Shown: positions 8,294 through 16,900 of the stretch, one piece after another
Layout: every line of letters begins with the position of its first letter
Position numbering within the stretch: the stretch's first letter is position 1
Assembly (NCBI GenBank): GCA_021775105.1
Contig: JAJFIJ010000181.1
Coordinates: forward strand, 1-35,295
Source of the DNA: Rhodospirillales bacterium
Lineage (GTDB): Bacteria; Pseudomonadota; Alphaproteobacteria; Rhodospirillales; Casp-alpha2
Direction: 5' to 3'
DNA length: 35,295 nucleotides
Notes under the pieces: generated by a model
Databases searched by the model: none
What the model saw: the letters and a program-made list of their open reading frames with translations, nothing else
What the model was told of the DNA's origin: nothing
Program-made: the position numbers and the translations under genes

Positions 8294-8307
8294 TTGATAT
8301 AAATCAA
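8294..8307. promoter_or_regulatory. FNR/CRP-family binding site
   Basis: TTGAT-ATAA-ATCAA is a perfect match to the FNR consensus TTGAT-N4-ATCAA. It lies 136 bp upstream of the 71-aa gene at 8443 and 150 bp upstream of the minus-strand membrane-protein operon at 8144. A TAGTTT at 8331-8336 sits where a -10 would fall if the regulator acted at about -41.5 on the plus strand, so the plus-strand gene is the likelier target. Fnr, FixK, Anr and Dnr share this motif. Confidence 0.6.
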
Positions 8308-8442
8308 GACAAGCTGCATACAAGATGATGTAGTTTTGTAACACTTGGACATCAAATTCTGGTGTTTTGACATATTCCTGACACATCTCCTTGCTAATTT
8401 TAGGATGTCGAAGTTGAAAACAACAGATTAGGGAACGAGATC

Positions 8443-8658
8443 ATGTGGACCCATAATCGTCGCAGACTTGTAAAAGACCTGAATGAAACCGCTCTCGGGC
8501 TGATCGAGGAAGCAGAGTACGCCTCTCCTGAACAGGCCCGCGAACTGGTTGAACTAGCCAGCACCCTTGACCGCCTGCGGGTGTCATTTGTGCGAAGCCG
8601 AAACCGGCCCTTCGTCAGCGCACCCTGTATCAAGGCGATGCCGGCAAATTGTGCCTGA
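8443..8658 (+). CDS. Small basic protein of unknown function
   Basis: A 71-aa protein with a basic start (HNRRRLVKDL), a helical stretch LNETALGLIEEAEYASPEQARELVELASTLDRLRVSF and a polar tail with two cysteines. The ATG is preceded by AGGGAACGAG. There is no signal peptide or membrane helix. It lies alone downstream of a perfect FNR-type site, which suggests induction under low oxygen. I recognise no family. Confidence 0.5.
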   Translation: MWTHNRRRLVKDLNETALGLIEEAEYASPEQARELVELASTLDRLRVSFVRSRNRPFVSAPCIKAMPANCA

Positions 8659-8763
8659 CCGCTCCCGAGATATGATGGCTTGATCCCGGTCAATTCCCCT
8701 GCCCGGTTTCAGACGTAATCTGGGAGTCTTTCAAGAAACCCGGCCCGAAAAAAGGGGAATGAT

Positions 8764-9087
8764 TTGAACACCAGCCTGATCGGCCACAATTCAGCCGATA
8801 TCACACTAACCGTTGAGGTCCGACTGTTTAACAGCCTTGCCAGGTTCCTGCCCAAACAGCAACGAAACCCGATACTGGCGTTCCAACCCGGCAGCACCAT
8901 TGCTGACATTCTTGAACGCATGAATATCCCCGAATCAGAAGTATTTCTGGCGCTGTGTAACGGACGCGATGTGACGCCCGGCCTGGATAGCGGCATCTGC
9001 ACGGAATATCAGTTTGACGAAGGTGACGTCATCGCCCTTTCCGGCCCGGTCCCCTACAGTTGGGGATATGGTGCCCCGGTGGTCTAA
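8764..9087 (+). CDS. MoaD/ThiS-family ubiquitin-like protein
   Basis: A 107-aa protein with a beta-grasp pattern: VEVRLFNSLARFLP, then GSTIADILERMNIPESEVFLALCNGRDVTPG and YQFDEGDVIALSGPVPYSWGYG. MoaD and ThiS carry sulfur on a C-terminal Gly-Gly. Here the chain ends GYGAPVV, so either it is processed or it is not a sulfur carrier. The start is TTG at 8764, with AGGGGAA about 5 nt upstream; the ATG at 8759 runs straight into a stop. No molybdopterin gene lies beside it. Confidence 0.75.
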   Translation: MNTSLIGHNSADITLTVEVRLFNSLARFLPKQQRNPILAFQPGSTIADILERMNIPESEVFLALCNGRDVTPGLDSGICTEYQFDEGDVIALSGPVPYSWGYGAPVV

Positions 9088-9140
9088 TGTGCTTGATGCG
9101 AAAAGTGAGAATGCAAAATCGGGTTTCCTGTCCTTCAACG

Positions 9141-9178
9141 TCAGACTTGCCCCATATATTCAGACTTGCCTCATATAT
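9141..9178 (+). repeat. Tandem 19-bp direct repeat
   Basis: Two abutting 19-bp copies (9141-9159 and 9160-9178), each beginning TCAGACTTGCC and ending CATATAT, differ at one base. They lie in the non-coding stretch between the MoaD-like gene and the convergent dehydrogenase gene. They could be a slippage duplication or a pair of protein-binding sites. Confidence 0.75.
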
Positions 9179-9264
9179 TGAGAGTAAAATGCCCGAGTCC
9201 CCTGCAACTGCAGACACAAACTATTTAAGAGAAAGACGGAGTCCGGGTTGGACCAGAGAGGACA

Positions 9265-9295
9265 GTCATCAGTGCAACTGCGTTGCACTGATGAC
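9265..9295. terminator. Perfect 14-bp hairpin, possible terminator
   Basis: GTCATCAGTGCAAC (9265-9278) and its exact reverse complement (9282-9295) enclose a 3-nt loop. The hairpin lies 20 bp beyond the stop of the minus-strand dehydrogenase and downstream of the plus-strand MoaD-like gene. No T run follows on either strand, so intrinsic termination is uncertain; 3'-end stabilisation is an alternative. Confidence 0.45.
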
Positions 9296-9315
9296 GGCCA
9301 GTATCTCCATTTAGT

Positions 9316-10215
9316 TTAGCGCGGTTTTTTCGACGCAAACATGTCGGCGAAGAAGTCGACCATTTGCGAAACCATTTGATCAGCGCGTCCTTGCGTCATG
9401 GCGATGGAGAGCGCCTGTTTTGTCCCTTGCGACATCAGGCTCGGCACGCCGGCATCGTCGGCCATGGTGGCGTAATAGCCGACATCCTTGCGGGCGTTCT
9501 TGATTGCAAAAGCGAGCGCATCCGGGTTGCCGTCTACCGCATAGCCTTTGACGAAGTCCATCATGCCGGAATGCAGCGGGCCAGCGGCCATCACGTCGTA
9601 CAGTGTTTGTCGTTTAACTGAAGCAAGATCGGCCATTGCAAAAGCTTCCGCCATGGAGTTTGCCACAGTCATACCAAAGAAATTGTTGATCAGTTTTACA
9701 GTATGTCCCGCACCGAGCGGCCCGAGATGGAAGACGTTTTCGCCGAGATCATCAAGCACAGATTTGACCAGATCGAACACCTCCCTGTCGCCCGCTCCCA
9801 TGATGTTGAGCAAACCGTCTACAGCGTGCGCAGGTGTACGCCCAAGCGGGGCATCCATGTAGCCTGCACCAACAGCTGCGACCTCAGCGCCCAACGCACG
9901 GGTTGAAGCGGGAAGGGATGTACCGAAATCGATAACCGTTTTTCCTTCCGACAATCCGCCGATCACGCCATCTGCTCCACGCATCCGCGCCTCGACCGAT
10001 GCCGAGGTGTCCATGCAAAGCATGATGATATCGCTGGCTTGCGCCAACGCGCGAGACGTCCTGAATTCGGTCGCACCGCGGGCGATTGCAGAATCCACAT
10101 TGACACGACTGCGGTTGGCAATCACGTTGAGCGCATAACCTTGCGCCTGCAGGCGTTGCACCATGGCGTCACCCATCAGGCCGAGGCCGATAAATCCTAT
10201 TGTAGGTTTGGTCAT
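9316..10215 (-). CDS. NAD(P)-dependent beta-hydroxyacid dehydrogenase (3-hydroxyisobutyrate dehydrogenase-like)
   Basis: The 299-aa enzyme has the family's N-terminal dinucleotide-binding motif GFIGLGLMGDAM (residues 7-18), a substrate-binding segment MDAPLGRTPAHAVDG (120-134; the classic form is DAPVSGG) and the catalytic lysine in GAGHTVKLINN at Lys174, with Asn178. Members oxidise 3-hydroxyisobutyrate, tartronate semialdehyde (reverse direction), 6-phosphogluconate-like or succinic-semialdehyde-related compounds. The variant substrate motif prevents me naming the substrate. It is transcribed alone. Confidence 0.88.
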   Translation of the reverse strand: MTKPTIGFIGLGLMGDAMVQRLQAQGYALNVIANRSRVNVDSAIARGATEFRTSRALAQASDIIMLCMDTSASVEARMRGADGVIGGLSEGKTVIDFGTSLPASTRALGAEVAAVGAGYMDAPLGRTPAHAVDGLLNIMGAGDREVFDLVKSVLDDLGENVFHLGPLGAGHTVKLINNFFGMTVANSMAEAFAMADLASVKRQTLYDVMAAGPLHSGMMDFVKGYAVDGNPDALAFAIKNARKDVGYYATMADDAGVPSLMSQGTKQALSIAMTQGRADQMVSQMVDFFADMFASKKPR

Positions 10216-10474
10216 ATTACTGATTTCACTTTCTTATAATTTAAAATGGGCCGAGCTGCCGGTTGCTTCTGACGTAGACGGGCCAGAACCGATTGCAGCC
10301 TCAGCTGTTTGGTGGGTGTTGCGCACAACATACCCGGATTGTCGCTTTGGGTCATCATGATTAGCGTCATGGCCTTGGTCAAACCCCATCGACGGGTCCA
10401 TGTGCATATTCGATCAAAATATGTTATGGTTGCGCCACTGACGGACATTGGGTCCGGTTGAGGAGGGCTGTTGT

Positions 10475-10657
10475 ATGAAAACACTGACAACGTTTACGGT
10501 CGCACTGTTCGCGGCATCCTTGATTGCACTGGCGGGTCCCGCCAATGCCGGTGGGGATTGTGGTTGGGGTCATTCCACCAAAACCGCAGAATCCTCCACC
10601 CCGATTATAGCCGAAGGTACGACACCGCAGACGCCTGCGCCGTCACCAAGCGGCTGA
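10475..10657 (+). CDS. Small exported peptide of unknown function
   Basis: A 60-aa protein with a clear Sec signal peptide (basic MKT, hydrophobic core VALFAASLIALA, cleavage after PANA near residue 25). The mature part is only about 35 residues: a GGDCGWGH start with one cysteine and one histidine, then a Ser/Thr/Pro-rich tail. The ATG at 10475 follows AGGAGG at ideal spacing. Similar short secreted peptides with a CGxGH start seem to occur in alphaproteobacteria, but I know no function. The single Cys could bind metal or be lipid- or disulfide-linked. Confidence 0.65.
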   Translation: MKTLTTFTVALFAASLIALAGPANAGGDCGWGHSTKTAESSTPIIAEGTTPQTPAPSPSG

Positions 10658-10708
10658 CCGGGCACTGCCATCGGGGTTTCCCCGAAAACTGAGCAGTTAC
10701 CAATAAAA

Positions 10709-10741
10709 AAGCCCCTGAAAACAATCTGTTTTCAGGGGCTT
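10709..10741 (-). terminator. Rho-independent terminator of tRNA-Lys
   Basis: A 15-bp perfect stem (AAGCCCCTGAAAACA, 10709-10723, with 10727-10741) and an ATC loop is followed on the minus strand by a T tract (complement of AATAAAAAA before 10711). It starts 3 bp after the encoded CCA of the tRNA, so it ends the tRNA transcript. It may also stop plus-strand reading from the peptide gene. Confidence 0.85.
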
Positions 10742-10744
10742 GAA

Positions 10745-10820
10745 TGGTACGCCCGACAGGATTCGAACCTGTGACATCCTGATTAAAAGTCAAGCGCTCT
10801 ACCAACTGAGCTACGGGCGC
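10745..10820 (-). tRNA. tRNA-Lys (anticodon TTT)
   Basis: The 76-nt minus-strand sequence folds as a full cloverleaf: acceptor GCGCCCG/CGGGCGT, D-arm GCTC...GAGC, anticodon arm CTTGA-CTTTTAA-TCAGG, T-arm ACAGG-TTCGAAT-CCTGT, discriminator A and an encoded CCA. The anticodon loop CTTTTAA gives TTT, reading AAA/AAG lysine codons. It has its own promoter upstream and a strong terminator immediately downstream. Confidence 0.97.
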
Positions 10821-10835
10821 CTAAGCTGCGCGGGA

Positions 10836-10863
10836 AGATAAGGTCGCGTGCGGGAGGGGTCAA
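10836..10863 (-). promoter_or_regulatory. Putative sigma-70 promoter of tRNA-Lys
   Basis: On the minus strand TTGACC (10863-10858) and TTATCT (10841-10836) are separated by 16 bp, about 16 bp ahead of the mature tRNA 5' end. A GC-rich sequence between the -10 and the tRNA (CCCGCGC) resembles a stringent discriminator. Confidence 0.5.
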
Positions 10864-10907
10864 TCCCTTTTTGACCCTTTTGGAGACTTGTCAGGTATTC
10901 TTTTACG

Positions 10908-11172
10908 CTGGAGCATGTCTTCCTTATTCGGAACCGCTGAGACACGGGCTCCGGTTCACCGGCAAGGAAGAGCGTGCGCCGCGATGTGAGCGTATCGCAA
11001 GCGCAACCTGACGAAGTCCGGAGCGCCGGAGCCCGTGCCTTTGGTCAGTTTTCCGGCCCACCCGCGTCGTCGTGAATGCTTGATGATGCCCCGCATCACC
11101 TGCGCATCCGCTCCTGTCGGGCAGGCCGGAAAATCGATCTCGGCGAATCCGAATAAGGGAGACATGCCCCAG
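10908..11172. repeat. 265-bp element of nested inverted repeats (MITE-like or structured RNA)
   Basis: The ends are 24-nt inverted repeats (10908-10931 and 11149-11172) with 22 of 24 positions matching; the inner 9 or so read CCTTATTCGG and its complement CCGAATAAGG. Inside are two further inverted pairs, CACGGGCTCCGG (10943-10954) with 11026-11037, and TTTTCCGGCC (11049-11058) with 11124-11133. As RNA this is a closing stem with two stem-loop branches. It fills the gap between the coaD stop and the tRNA promoter. Overlapping open frames have no protein character. A non-autonomous mobile repeat and a structured 3' UTR are both possible; no transposase is seen. Confidence 0.7.
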
Positions 11173-11181
11173 GGTCGGCAA

Positions 11182-11685
11182 TCAGGACAGATTGTACTTC
11201 GCCCGCACCGCCGTCTTGACGCGGGGCGAGACAAAATGACCGATATCGCCGCCCAGGGCACCGATTTCCTTGACGAAACGCGAGGCAATAAACTGGTGCG
11301 TCTCCGATGCTGTCAGAAATACGGTTTCCACTTCCGGATTGAGGCGTCCGTTCATACTGGCCATCTGGAACTCGTATTCGAAATCGGAAACAGCGCGCAA
11401 TCCGCGTATAATAATCGACGCACCAACACTGCCGACGAAATCCATCAGCAGGGTGTCGAAAGGCAACACCTCAACACGCGACGGCAGGCCGTTGCCGCTT
11501 GCTTCAAGCTCGACACGCAACATCGATACCCGTTCCTCGAGGCTGAACAGGGGGTCCTTGCCAACATTTACGGCGACCGCAACAACCAGACGGTCAACGA
11601 TACCCGCAGCACGCCGGATGACATCCATATGGCCATCGGTTACCGGGTCGAACGTGCCGGGATAAACTGCCGAACGCTCCGTCAT
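11182..11685 (-). CDS. coaD: Pantetheine-phosphate adenylyltransferase
   Basis: CoaD transfers AMP from ATP to 4'-phosphopantetheine, the penultimate step of coenzyme A synthesis. The 167-aa sequence shows the nucleotidyltransferase motif [16 protein letters not shown] (residues 8-23, TxGH type), the [15 protein letters not shown] segment typical of bacterial CoaD (residues 94-108) and the C-terminal [12 protein letters not shown] motif. Length is normal. The ATG overlaps the gyrA stop as ATGA and has AAGGAG upstream, so it is translated from the gyrA message. Confidence 0.97.
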   Translation of the reverse strand: MTERSAVYPGTFDPVTDGHMDVIRRAAGIVDRLVVAVAVNVGKDPLFSLEERVSMLRVELEASGNGLPSRVEVLPFDTLLMDFVGSVGASIIIRGLRAVSDFEYEFQMASMNGRLNPEVETVFLTASETHQFIASRFVKEIGALGGDIGHFVSPRVKTAVRAKYNLS

Positions 11686-14549
11686 TGCGGATCTCCTTCC
11701 CCGTCAATATCTGAGTCTCCTGCCTCTCCCGCAGCTTGTTCAGGCGCAGCAGATATTGGTACCCCTGCGGAGTCAGACCCGTCGGTGCCCATATCTGCGT
11801 CTGCATTTGTGTCCGCACCCTCATTCTCCTCGTCGTCATCGACATCGCGCAACCGGCTGACGGACACCACACGTTCGTCATCCGACGTATTGAACACGCT
11901 GACGCCGCGGCTTGATCGCCCGACAACACTGATCTGGGCGACAGGACAGCGGATAATCTGCCCGCCATCACTGACCAGCACAATCTCATCCGTATCAACG
12001 ACGGTGAAGGCGGCGACGATCTTCGAAGATTTTCCCTTGCTCCGGCCAAGTTCGATACCGGTAATGCCCTGCCCGCCCCGACCGGCAATGCGATACTCAT
12101 AGGCCGATGTCCGCTTGCCCATACCATCTTCGGTCAGGGTCAGGATAAATTCGCCTTCTTCGGCCATTTTCCGGAACTGCGGGTCATCCAGTTTGGCTGC
12201 CAGTTGCTGATCCCGGGCTTTGTCTTCGGCACGGTCTTCATAGTCACTACCTGCCAGCCGGCGACCAGCATTCACCGCCTGAAGGTAGTCATCGCGCAAT
12301 TCGGTGCTGACTTTGACATGACGGACGACCGACATGGCAATAACATCATTGTCCTTGGCAAGTCGCATCCCGCGCACGCCGGTCGATGTCCGTCCGGAAA
12401 ACACCCGAACGGCGGTAACCGGGAAGCGGATAACCTTTCCGCCGGATGCCAGCAGCAGGACATCATCGTCCTCCGTACAGGTCCGGACCCGGACCAGACG
12501 GTCACCTTCTGCCAGCTTCATGGCAATCTTGCCGTTGGATTTGACGTTGGTGAAATCAGACAGCGAATTGCGACGAACGTTTCCGGTGGCGGTGGCAAAC
12601 ATCACGAAAAGATCAGCCCAGCTGTCCTCGTCCTCGGGCAGCGGCATCAGCGTCGAAATGGTTTCTCCATCATCAAGCGGCAAAAGATTGATCAACGCCT
12701 TGCCGCGGGCCTGTGGTGTGCCGAGCGGCAGTTTGTAGACCTTGGTTTTGTAAACCATGCCGGTCGATGAGAAGAACAGAACAGGGGTGTGGGTGTTGAC
12801 GATAAACACCTGTTCGACATAATCCGCATCACGGGTCGCCATACCGGACCGGCCTTTGCCGCCCCGGCGCTGGGCGCGGTAAGTCGACAGCGGCACACGT
12901 TTGATGTAACCCGCGCCGGTCACCGTCACCACCATGTCCTCGCGCTGAATCAGGTCCTCAATGTCGTGTTCGAACTCGCTTTCGATAATCGTCGAACGGC
13001 GATCCGTGACGAACTGGTCACGAATTTCAACAAGCTCTGTGCGCAACATCGCATAAAGCTTTTCGCGCGACCCGAGAATGGAGAGGTATTCGGTAATTTG
13101 ATCGCCGAGAAGCTTGAGATCGTTGCCGATCTTGTCGCGCTCAAGCCCGGTCAGGCGATGCAGACGCAGCTCAAGAATGGCCCGCGCCTGGGCTTCGGAA
13201 AGTTTGTATTTTCCATCGACAACCCGGTGTCCCGGTTCATCAAGCAGTTTGATCATGGCTTCGACATCTGCTGCCGGCCAGTCACGTTCCATCAACTGGG
13301 CGCGCGCCGTTTGTGGATCTACGGCAGCGCGGATCAGTTTGATGACCTCGTCAATGTTGGCGACTGCAACTGCCAGACCGGCCAAAACATGCGCCTTGTC
13401 GCGGGCCTTGCCGAGCTCATAGATGGTCCGCCGGCGAATGACTTCTTCGCGGAAATTAACAAAGGCGACGATGATTTCGCGCAAATTCATCAATTTTGGC
13501 TGGCCGCCATCAAGCGCCAGCATGTTGACCCCGAAACTGGTTTGCAGCGGTGTAAAGCGGAACAGCTGCGCCAGCACCACATCCTGCTCGGCGTCGCGTT
13601 TCAACTCAATGACCACCCGCACCCCGTCGCGATCGGACTCATCGCGAAGATCGGAAATGCCTTCAATTTTCTTGTCGCGCACGGCTTCGGCCATGTTTTC
13701 CAGCATCCGCGACTTGTTGACCTGATAAGGCACTTCATGAACGATGATGGCGAAGCGGTCTTTGCGGATTTCCTCAACCGATGTGCGCCCGCGCATGACA
13801 ACCGAACCACGCCCGGTGTGAAGCGCCTTCAATATCCCCTGCCGACCGAGAATCAGGCCACCTGTCGGGAAATCCGGGCCCTGGACATAATGTTCAATCA
13901 TTTCGTCAATGGTGATGTCCGGATTGTCGATATAGGCACAGCACGCATCGACAACTTCACCCAGATTGTGCGGCGGAATATTGGTTGCCATACCGACGGC
14001 GATGCCACCTGCCCCGTTGACCAGCAGATTGGGGTAGCCAGCCGGCAAAACCACGGGTTCGCTAACCGACTCATCATAGTTGGGGCGGAAATCGACGGTT
14101 TCCTTGTCGATGTCTTCGAGCAGGGTATGCGCTGACTTGGCGAGACGGGCTTCGGTGTACCGCATGGCCGCAGCCTTGTCACCGTCCATCGAGCCGAAGT
14201 TCCCCTGCCCGTCAATCAGCGGCAGACGCATGGAGAAGTCCTGCGCCATACGCACCATCGCATCGTAAATCGCCTGATCGCCATGCGGGTGATATTTACC
14301 CATGACATCACCGACGATACGCGCAGATTTGCGATACGGTTTGTTATATTCGTAGCCGTTTTCCTTCATCGAATAGAGGATTCGGCGGTGCACCGGCTTC
14401 AATCCGTCGCGCACATCGGGCAGCGCCCGGGAGACGATTACGCTCATCGCGTAATCGAGATACGAAGAGCGCATTTCGTCTTCGATGGAAACCGGTGTTA
14501 TATCAGAATCAGGAGCCCCGGCGGGACCCGTATCGGAAGGAGCTGTCAA
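11682..14549 (-). CDS. gyrA: DNA gyrase subunit A
   Basis: GyrA carries the DNA cleavage-rejoining activity of gyrase, which introduces negative supercoils. The 955-aa protein has the winged-helix/tower core starting [18 protein letters not shown], the catalytic tyrosine in [10 protein letters not shown] (Tyr131), and the GyrA box QRRGGKG near residue 557 that distinguishes it from ParC. The C-terminal beta-pinwheel ends in an unusually long acidic tail (about 50 residues rich in Asp, Glu, Gly and Ala). In the quinolone-resistance region [10 protein letters not shown], the residue equivalent to E. coli Ser83 is Gln92, while the Asp87 equivalent is kept (Asp96). coaD overlaps its stop codon. 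Confidence 0.98.
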   Translation of the reverse strand: MTAPSDTGPAGAPDSDITPVSIEDEMRSSYLDYAMSVIVSRALPDVRDGLKPVHRRILYSMKENGYEYNKPYRKSARIVGDVMGKYHPHGDQAIYDAMVRMAQDFSMRLPLIDGQGNFGSMDGDKAAAMRYTEARLAKSAHTLLEDIDKETVDFRPNYDESVSEPVVLPAGYPNLLVNGAGGIAVGMATNIPPHNLGEVVDACCAYIDNPDITIDEMIEHYVQGPDFPTGGLILGRQGILKALHTGRGSVVMRGRTSVEEIRKDRFAIIVHEVPYQVNKSRMLENMAEAVRDKKIEGISDLRDESDRDGVRVVIELKRDAEQDVVLAQLFRFTPLQTSFGVNMLALDGGQPKLMNLREIIVAFVNFREEVIRRRTIYELGKARDKAHVLAGLAVAVANIDEVIKLIRAAVDPQTARAQLMERDWPAADVEAMIKLLDEPGHRVVDGKYKLSEAQARAILELRLHRLTGLERDKIGNDLKLLGDQITEYLSILGSREKLYAMLRTELVEIRDQFVTDRRSTIIESEFEHDIEDLIQREDMVVTVTGAGYIKRVPLSTYRAQRRGGKGRSGMATRDADYVEQVFIVNTHTPVLFFSSTGMVYKTKVYKLPLGTPQARGKALINLLPLDDGETISTLMPLPEDEDSWADLFVMFATATGNVRRNSLSDFTNVKSNGKIAMKLAEGDRLVRVRTCTEDDDVLLLASGGKVIRFPVTAVRVFSGRTSTGVRGMRLAKDNDVIAMSVVRHVKVSTELRDDYLQAVNAGRRLAGSDYEDRAEDKARDQQLAAKLDDPQFRKMAEEGEFILTLTEDGMGKRTSAYEYRIAGRGGQGITGIELGRSKGKSSKIVAAFTVVDTDEIVLVSDGGQIIRCPVAQISVVGRSSRGVSVFNTSDDERVVSVSRLRDVDDDEENEGADTNADADMGTDGSDSAGVPISAAPEQAAGEAGDSDIDGEGDPQ

Positions 14550-14701
14550 AGGATTTTACCGAATAATTTCAAAGGCTTATAAAATAATAAAACGACAGGA
14601 AACAGTTCCCTGCCGAGACCTTGAAATTTAGCATTTTTTGCGCCTGCACACAACTACATGGATCGGCGAAAATTCATCTGTCTGTGGCCCTGATCCGGGT
14701 C

Positions 14702-15919
14702 TCAGATATGCGGATTTTTGTCGCTGTGAATCAATTTGAACCAGACGACGGCGGCAAAGGCGATACACATCGGCAAGGCGACGGCAGCATTTACCGCTGA
14801 CCAGCCAATTGCATCCTGCAATGCCCCTGACGAGAAGCTTGCCGTCGCCACGGTGCCGAACACAATGAAGTCATTGGCCGCCTGCACTTTCGATTTTTCT
14901 TCCGGACGGTAGGCTTCCGTCAGGAGCGTCGTGCCGCCGACAAACATGAAATTCCAGCCGAGACCCAACAACACCAGGCCAAGCCAGAAATTGTAAAACT
15001 CGATACCCATCATGTTCACCGCCATGCTACCGGCATTCAACAAGGTCCCAGCGACAATGATGTGGAGCACGCCGAATTTCTTGATCAGATGTCCGGTGAA
15101 GAAACTTGGTGCAAACATGGCTAGGGCATGAAACTGGATCACGGTCGCCGTATCGTTGAATCCGAACCCGCAGAACTTCATGGCCAGCGGTGTCGCCGTC
15201 ATTACAAGCGTCATTACCGCATAACCGAACATCGCCGATATCACGGCAACGATAAACACCGGCTGGCGCATGATCTGGCCCAGCGGTCGGCCCTGAATGG
15301 AAATGCCGACACTGGTCGGTCGGGGGATGGAAATGCCCTGAAGCATGGCAATCGTGATCATGCTCAGGCAAATGACAACCACATAACCTCCGACGAACAG
15401 GATCGGCTCGAACGCATTGACGCTCCATTTTCCGAGCTGCGGTCCGGCGACAGCGGCAAAGACCCCGCCCGCCATAACGTAGGAAATTGCCTTGGCCTTG
15501 AAGTTTTCCGACGCTGTATCCGCCGCCGCAAAACGGTAATACTGCCAGAACGCATTATGTGAGCCGATCAGGGCACTGGCCGCCGCAAACAGCCAGAAAC
15601 TGCCTTCATAGATCGCATAAGACGCAAGTGCTGCCCCACAAACCCCCAGAATCTGACCAACCGTAAAGCCGATCTTGCGACCGACCCTGCCCATAAACAG
15701 CGAAGCCGGAATTGTTGTCAGCATGGTGCCGGTAAATTGCAGGGCCAGCGGCAATGTCGCCAGCGACTTGTCGTCGGCCAGCATCTGACCGGCCAGCGCG
15801 GAAATTGTAATAACCAGCGATGCTCCGGTCATCGACAGGGCCTGACAGATCGACAGCACCAGAACGTTGCGTTTGGCAAGGCCATTAACAAAGGCAGATT
15901 GAGAAGCAACGTCGATCAT
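14702..15919 (-). CDS. Major facilitator superfamily transporter
   Basis: The 405-aa protein is strongly hydrophobic with about 12 membrane segments and the MFS loop 2-3 motif FMGRVGRKIGFTVGQ (G-x-x-x-D/R-R-x-G-R-R type) after helix 2. An FxxGHLIKKFGVLH loop between helices 8 and 9 is the corresponding second-half motif. The ATG at 15919 is preferred over a TTG at 15934, which has no ribosome-binding sequence. The substrate cannot be read from the sequence; it is transcribed alone between ssb and gyrA. Confidence 0.9.
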   Translation of the reverse strand: MIDVASQSAFVNGLAKRNVLVLSICQALSMTGASLVITISALAGQMLADDKSLATLPLALQFTGTMLTTIPASLFMGRVGRKIGFTVGQILGVCGAALASYAIYEGSFWLFAAASALIGSHNAFWQYYRFAAADTASENFKAKAISYVMAGGVFAAVAGPQLGKWSVNAFEPILFVGGYVVVICLSMITIAMLQGISIPRPTSVGISIQGRPLGQIMRQPVFIVAVISAMFGYAVMTLVMTATPLAMKFCGFGFNDTATVIQFHALAMFAPSFFTGHLIKKFGVLHIIVAGTLLNAGSMAVNMMGIEFYNFWLGLVLLGLGWNFMFVGGTTLLTEAYRPEEKSKVQAANDFIVFGTVATASFSSGALQDAIGWSAVNAAVALPMCIAFAAVVWFKLIHSDKNPHI

Positions 15920-16034
15920 GAAACGGGTCCGCAATACAAGGTCGGCGAAAAGCCGGACAGCTATATCACAGACTTTCGGGCGAACAAGAAAGGGAATGTA
16001 TCAGGACAATTCCGGCCGATGCGTCAGGGCGGTG

Positions 16035-16538
16035 TTAGAACGGAATTTCGTCGTCCAGATCACCGGAACCGCCACCCGTGCCGCCACCGGGTGCAGAACC
16101 GCCGCCACTGTCAGGTGCGCCCCAGTCCGGGCCGCTGCCATTGTCCGAAGGCCCGCTGTCGTAGCTGCCGCCACCGCCGCCTTCGCCACGCCCGTCAAGC
16201 ATGGTCAAGGTGCCGTTAAAACCCTGAAGCACGATCTCGGTGGTATATTTCTCTACCCCGTCATTGCCGGTCCATTTCCGGGTCTGCAGCGATCCTTCAA
16301 GATAAACCTTGGAACCTTTTTTAAGAAACCTTTCGGCAATTCCGGCAAGTCCTTCGGAAAATACAACAACCCGATGCCATTCGGTTTTTTCACGGCGCTC
16401 GCCGGTCTGTTTGTCTTTCCAGGATTCGGACGTGGCAACGGACAGATTGGCGATTTTTCCGCCGCTTTGCGTGAAGCGGATTTCCGGATCGCGCCCCAGA
16501 TTACCGACGAGAATAACTTTGTTTACTGAACCTGCCAT
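16035..16538 (-). CDS. ssb: Single-stranded DNA-binding protein
   Basis: SSB coats single-stranded DNA in replication, recombination and repair. The 167-aa protein has the OB-fold start [37 protein letters not shown]..., the [37 protein letters not shown] core and a Gly/Ser-rich flexible linker ending in the acidic tip DLDDEIPF that recruits repair partners. No uvrA lies next to it, although uvrA is in the same window. The start is well defined by the conserved N-terminus. Confidence 0.98.
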   Translation of the reverse strand: MAGSVNKVILVGNLGRDPEIRFTQSGGKIANLSVATSESWKDKQTGERREKTEWHRVVVFSEGLAGIAERFLKKGSKVYLEGSLQTRKWTGNDGVEKYTTEIVLQGFNGTLTMLDGRGEGGGGGSYDSGPSDNGSGPDWGAPDSGGGSAPGGGTGGGSGDLDDEIPF

Positions 16539-16637
16539 CTGGCACCCCCTGCTGAAAAATCTGGTCGCACTTTACAACCTCGACAACGACGCTTCCAGCC
16601 ACGCACTGTTCAAATCAGTGGATAAGTCCGGATTTTT

Positions 16638-16865
16638 TCAACTTGGCTGGATCGGTGGGGAATTGCGGGATTTTGTAATAAACTGGCGGACCGATTCGAG
16701 AATAGATTCGTCGTCTTCATCAAGCTTGATCAGTGCCAGAACACCGACCTCGACCAGTGCCATTCCCCAGACATACTGATTGACGCCCTGCCCCTGAAAC
16801 TGCTCAAGCGCCGCGGACAGGATAATATCCGACTTCTCAAAGTCCGCGTCCATAGTCTCGCTCAT
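16638..16865 (-). CDS. Small acidic protein of unknown function
   Basis: A 75-aa acidic, largely helical protein: DADFEKSDIILSAALEQFQGQGVNQYVWGMALVEVGVLALIKLDEDDESILESVRQFI. GAGGA lies upstream of the ATG. There is no signal peptide; a moderately hydrophobic centre (WGMALVEVGVLALI) probably belongs to a soluble helix. It lies between ssb and a 38-aa membrane protein on the same strand. I recognise no family. Confidence 0.65.
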   Translation of the reverse strand: MSETMDADFEKSDIILSAALEQFQGQGVNQYVWGMALVEVGVLALIKLDEDDESILESVRQFITKSRNSPPIQPS

Positions 16866-16900
16866 CGGTTTTCCTCTTCATCAATATGGGCAAATAAAGA

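Noticed and set aside
10924-11288. Overlapping minus-strand open frames across the nested-repeat element
   Set aside because: Arg/Ser/His-rich translations in several frames at once, no ribosome-binding sequence, and the DNA is explained by inverted repeats.
12789-14135. 448-codon open frame antisense to gyrA
   Set aside because: It is a GC-codon-bias shadow of gyrA; the translation has no recognisable domain and gyrA is certain.
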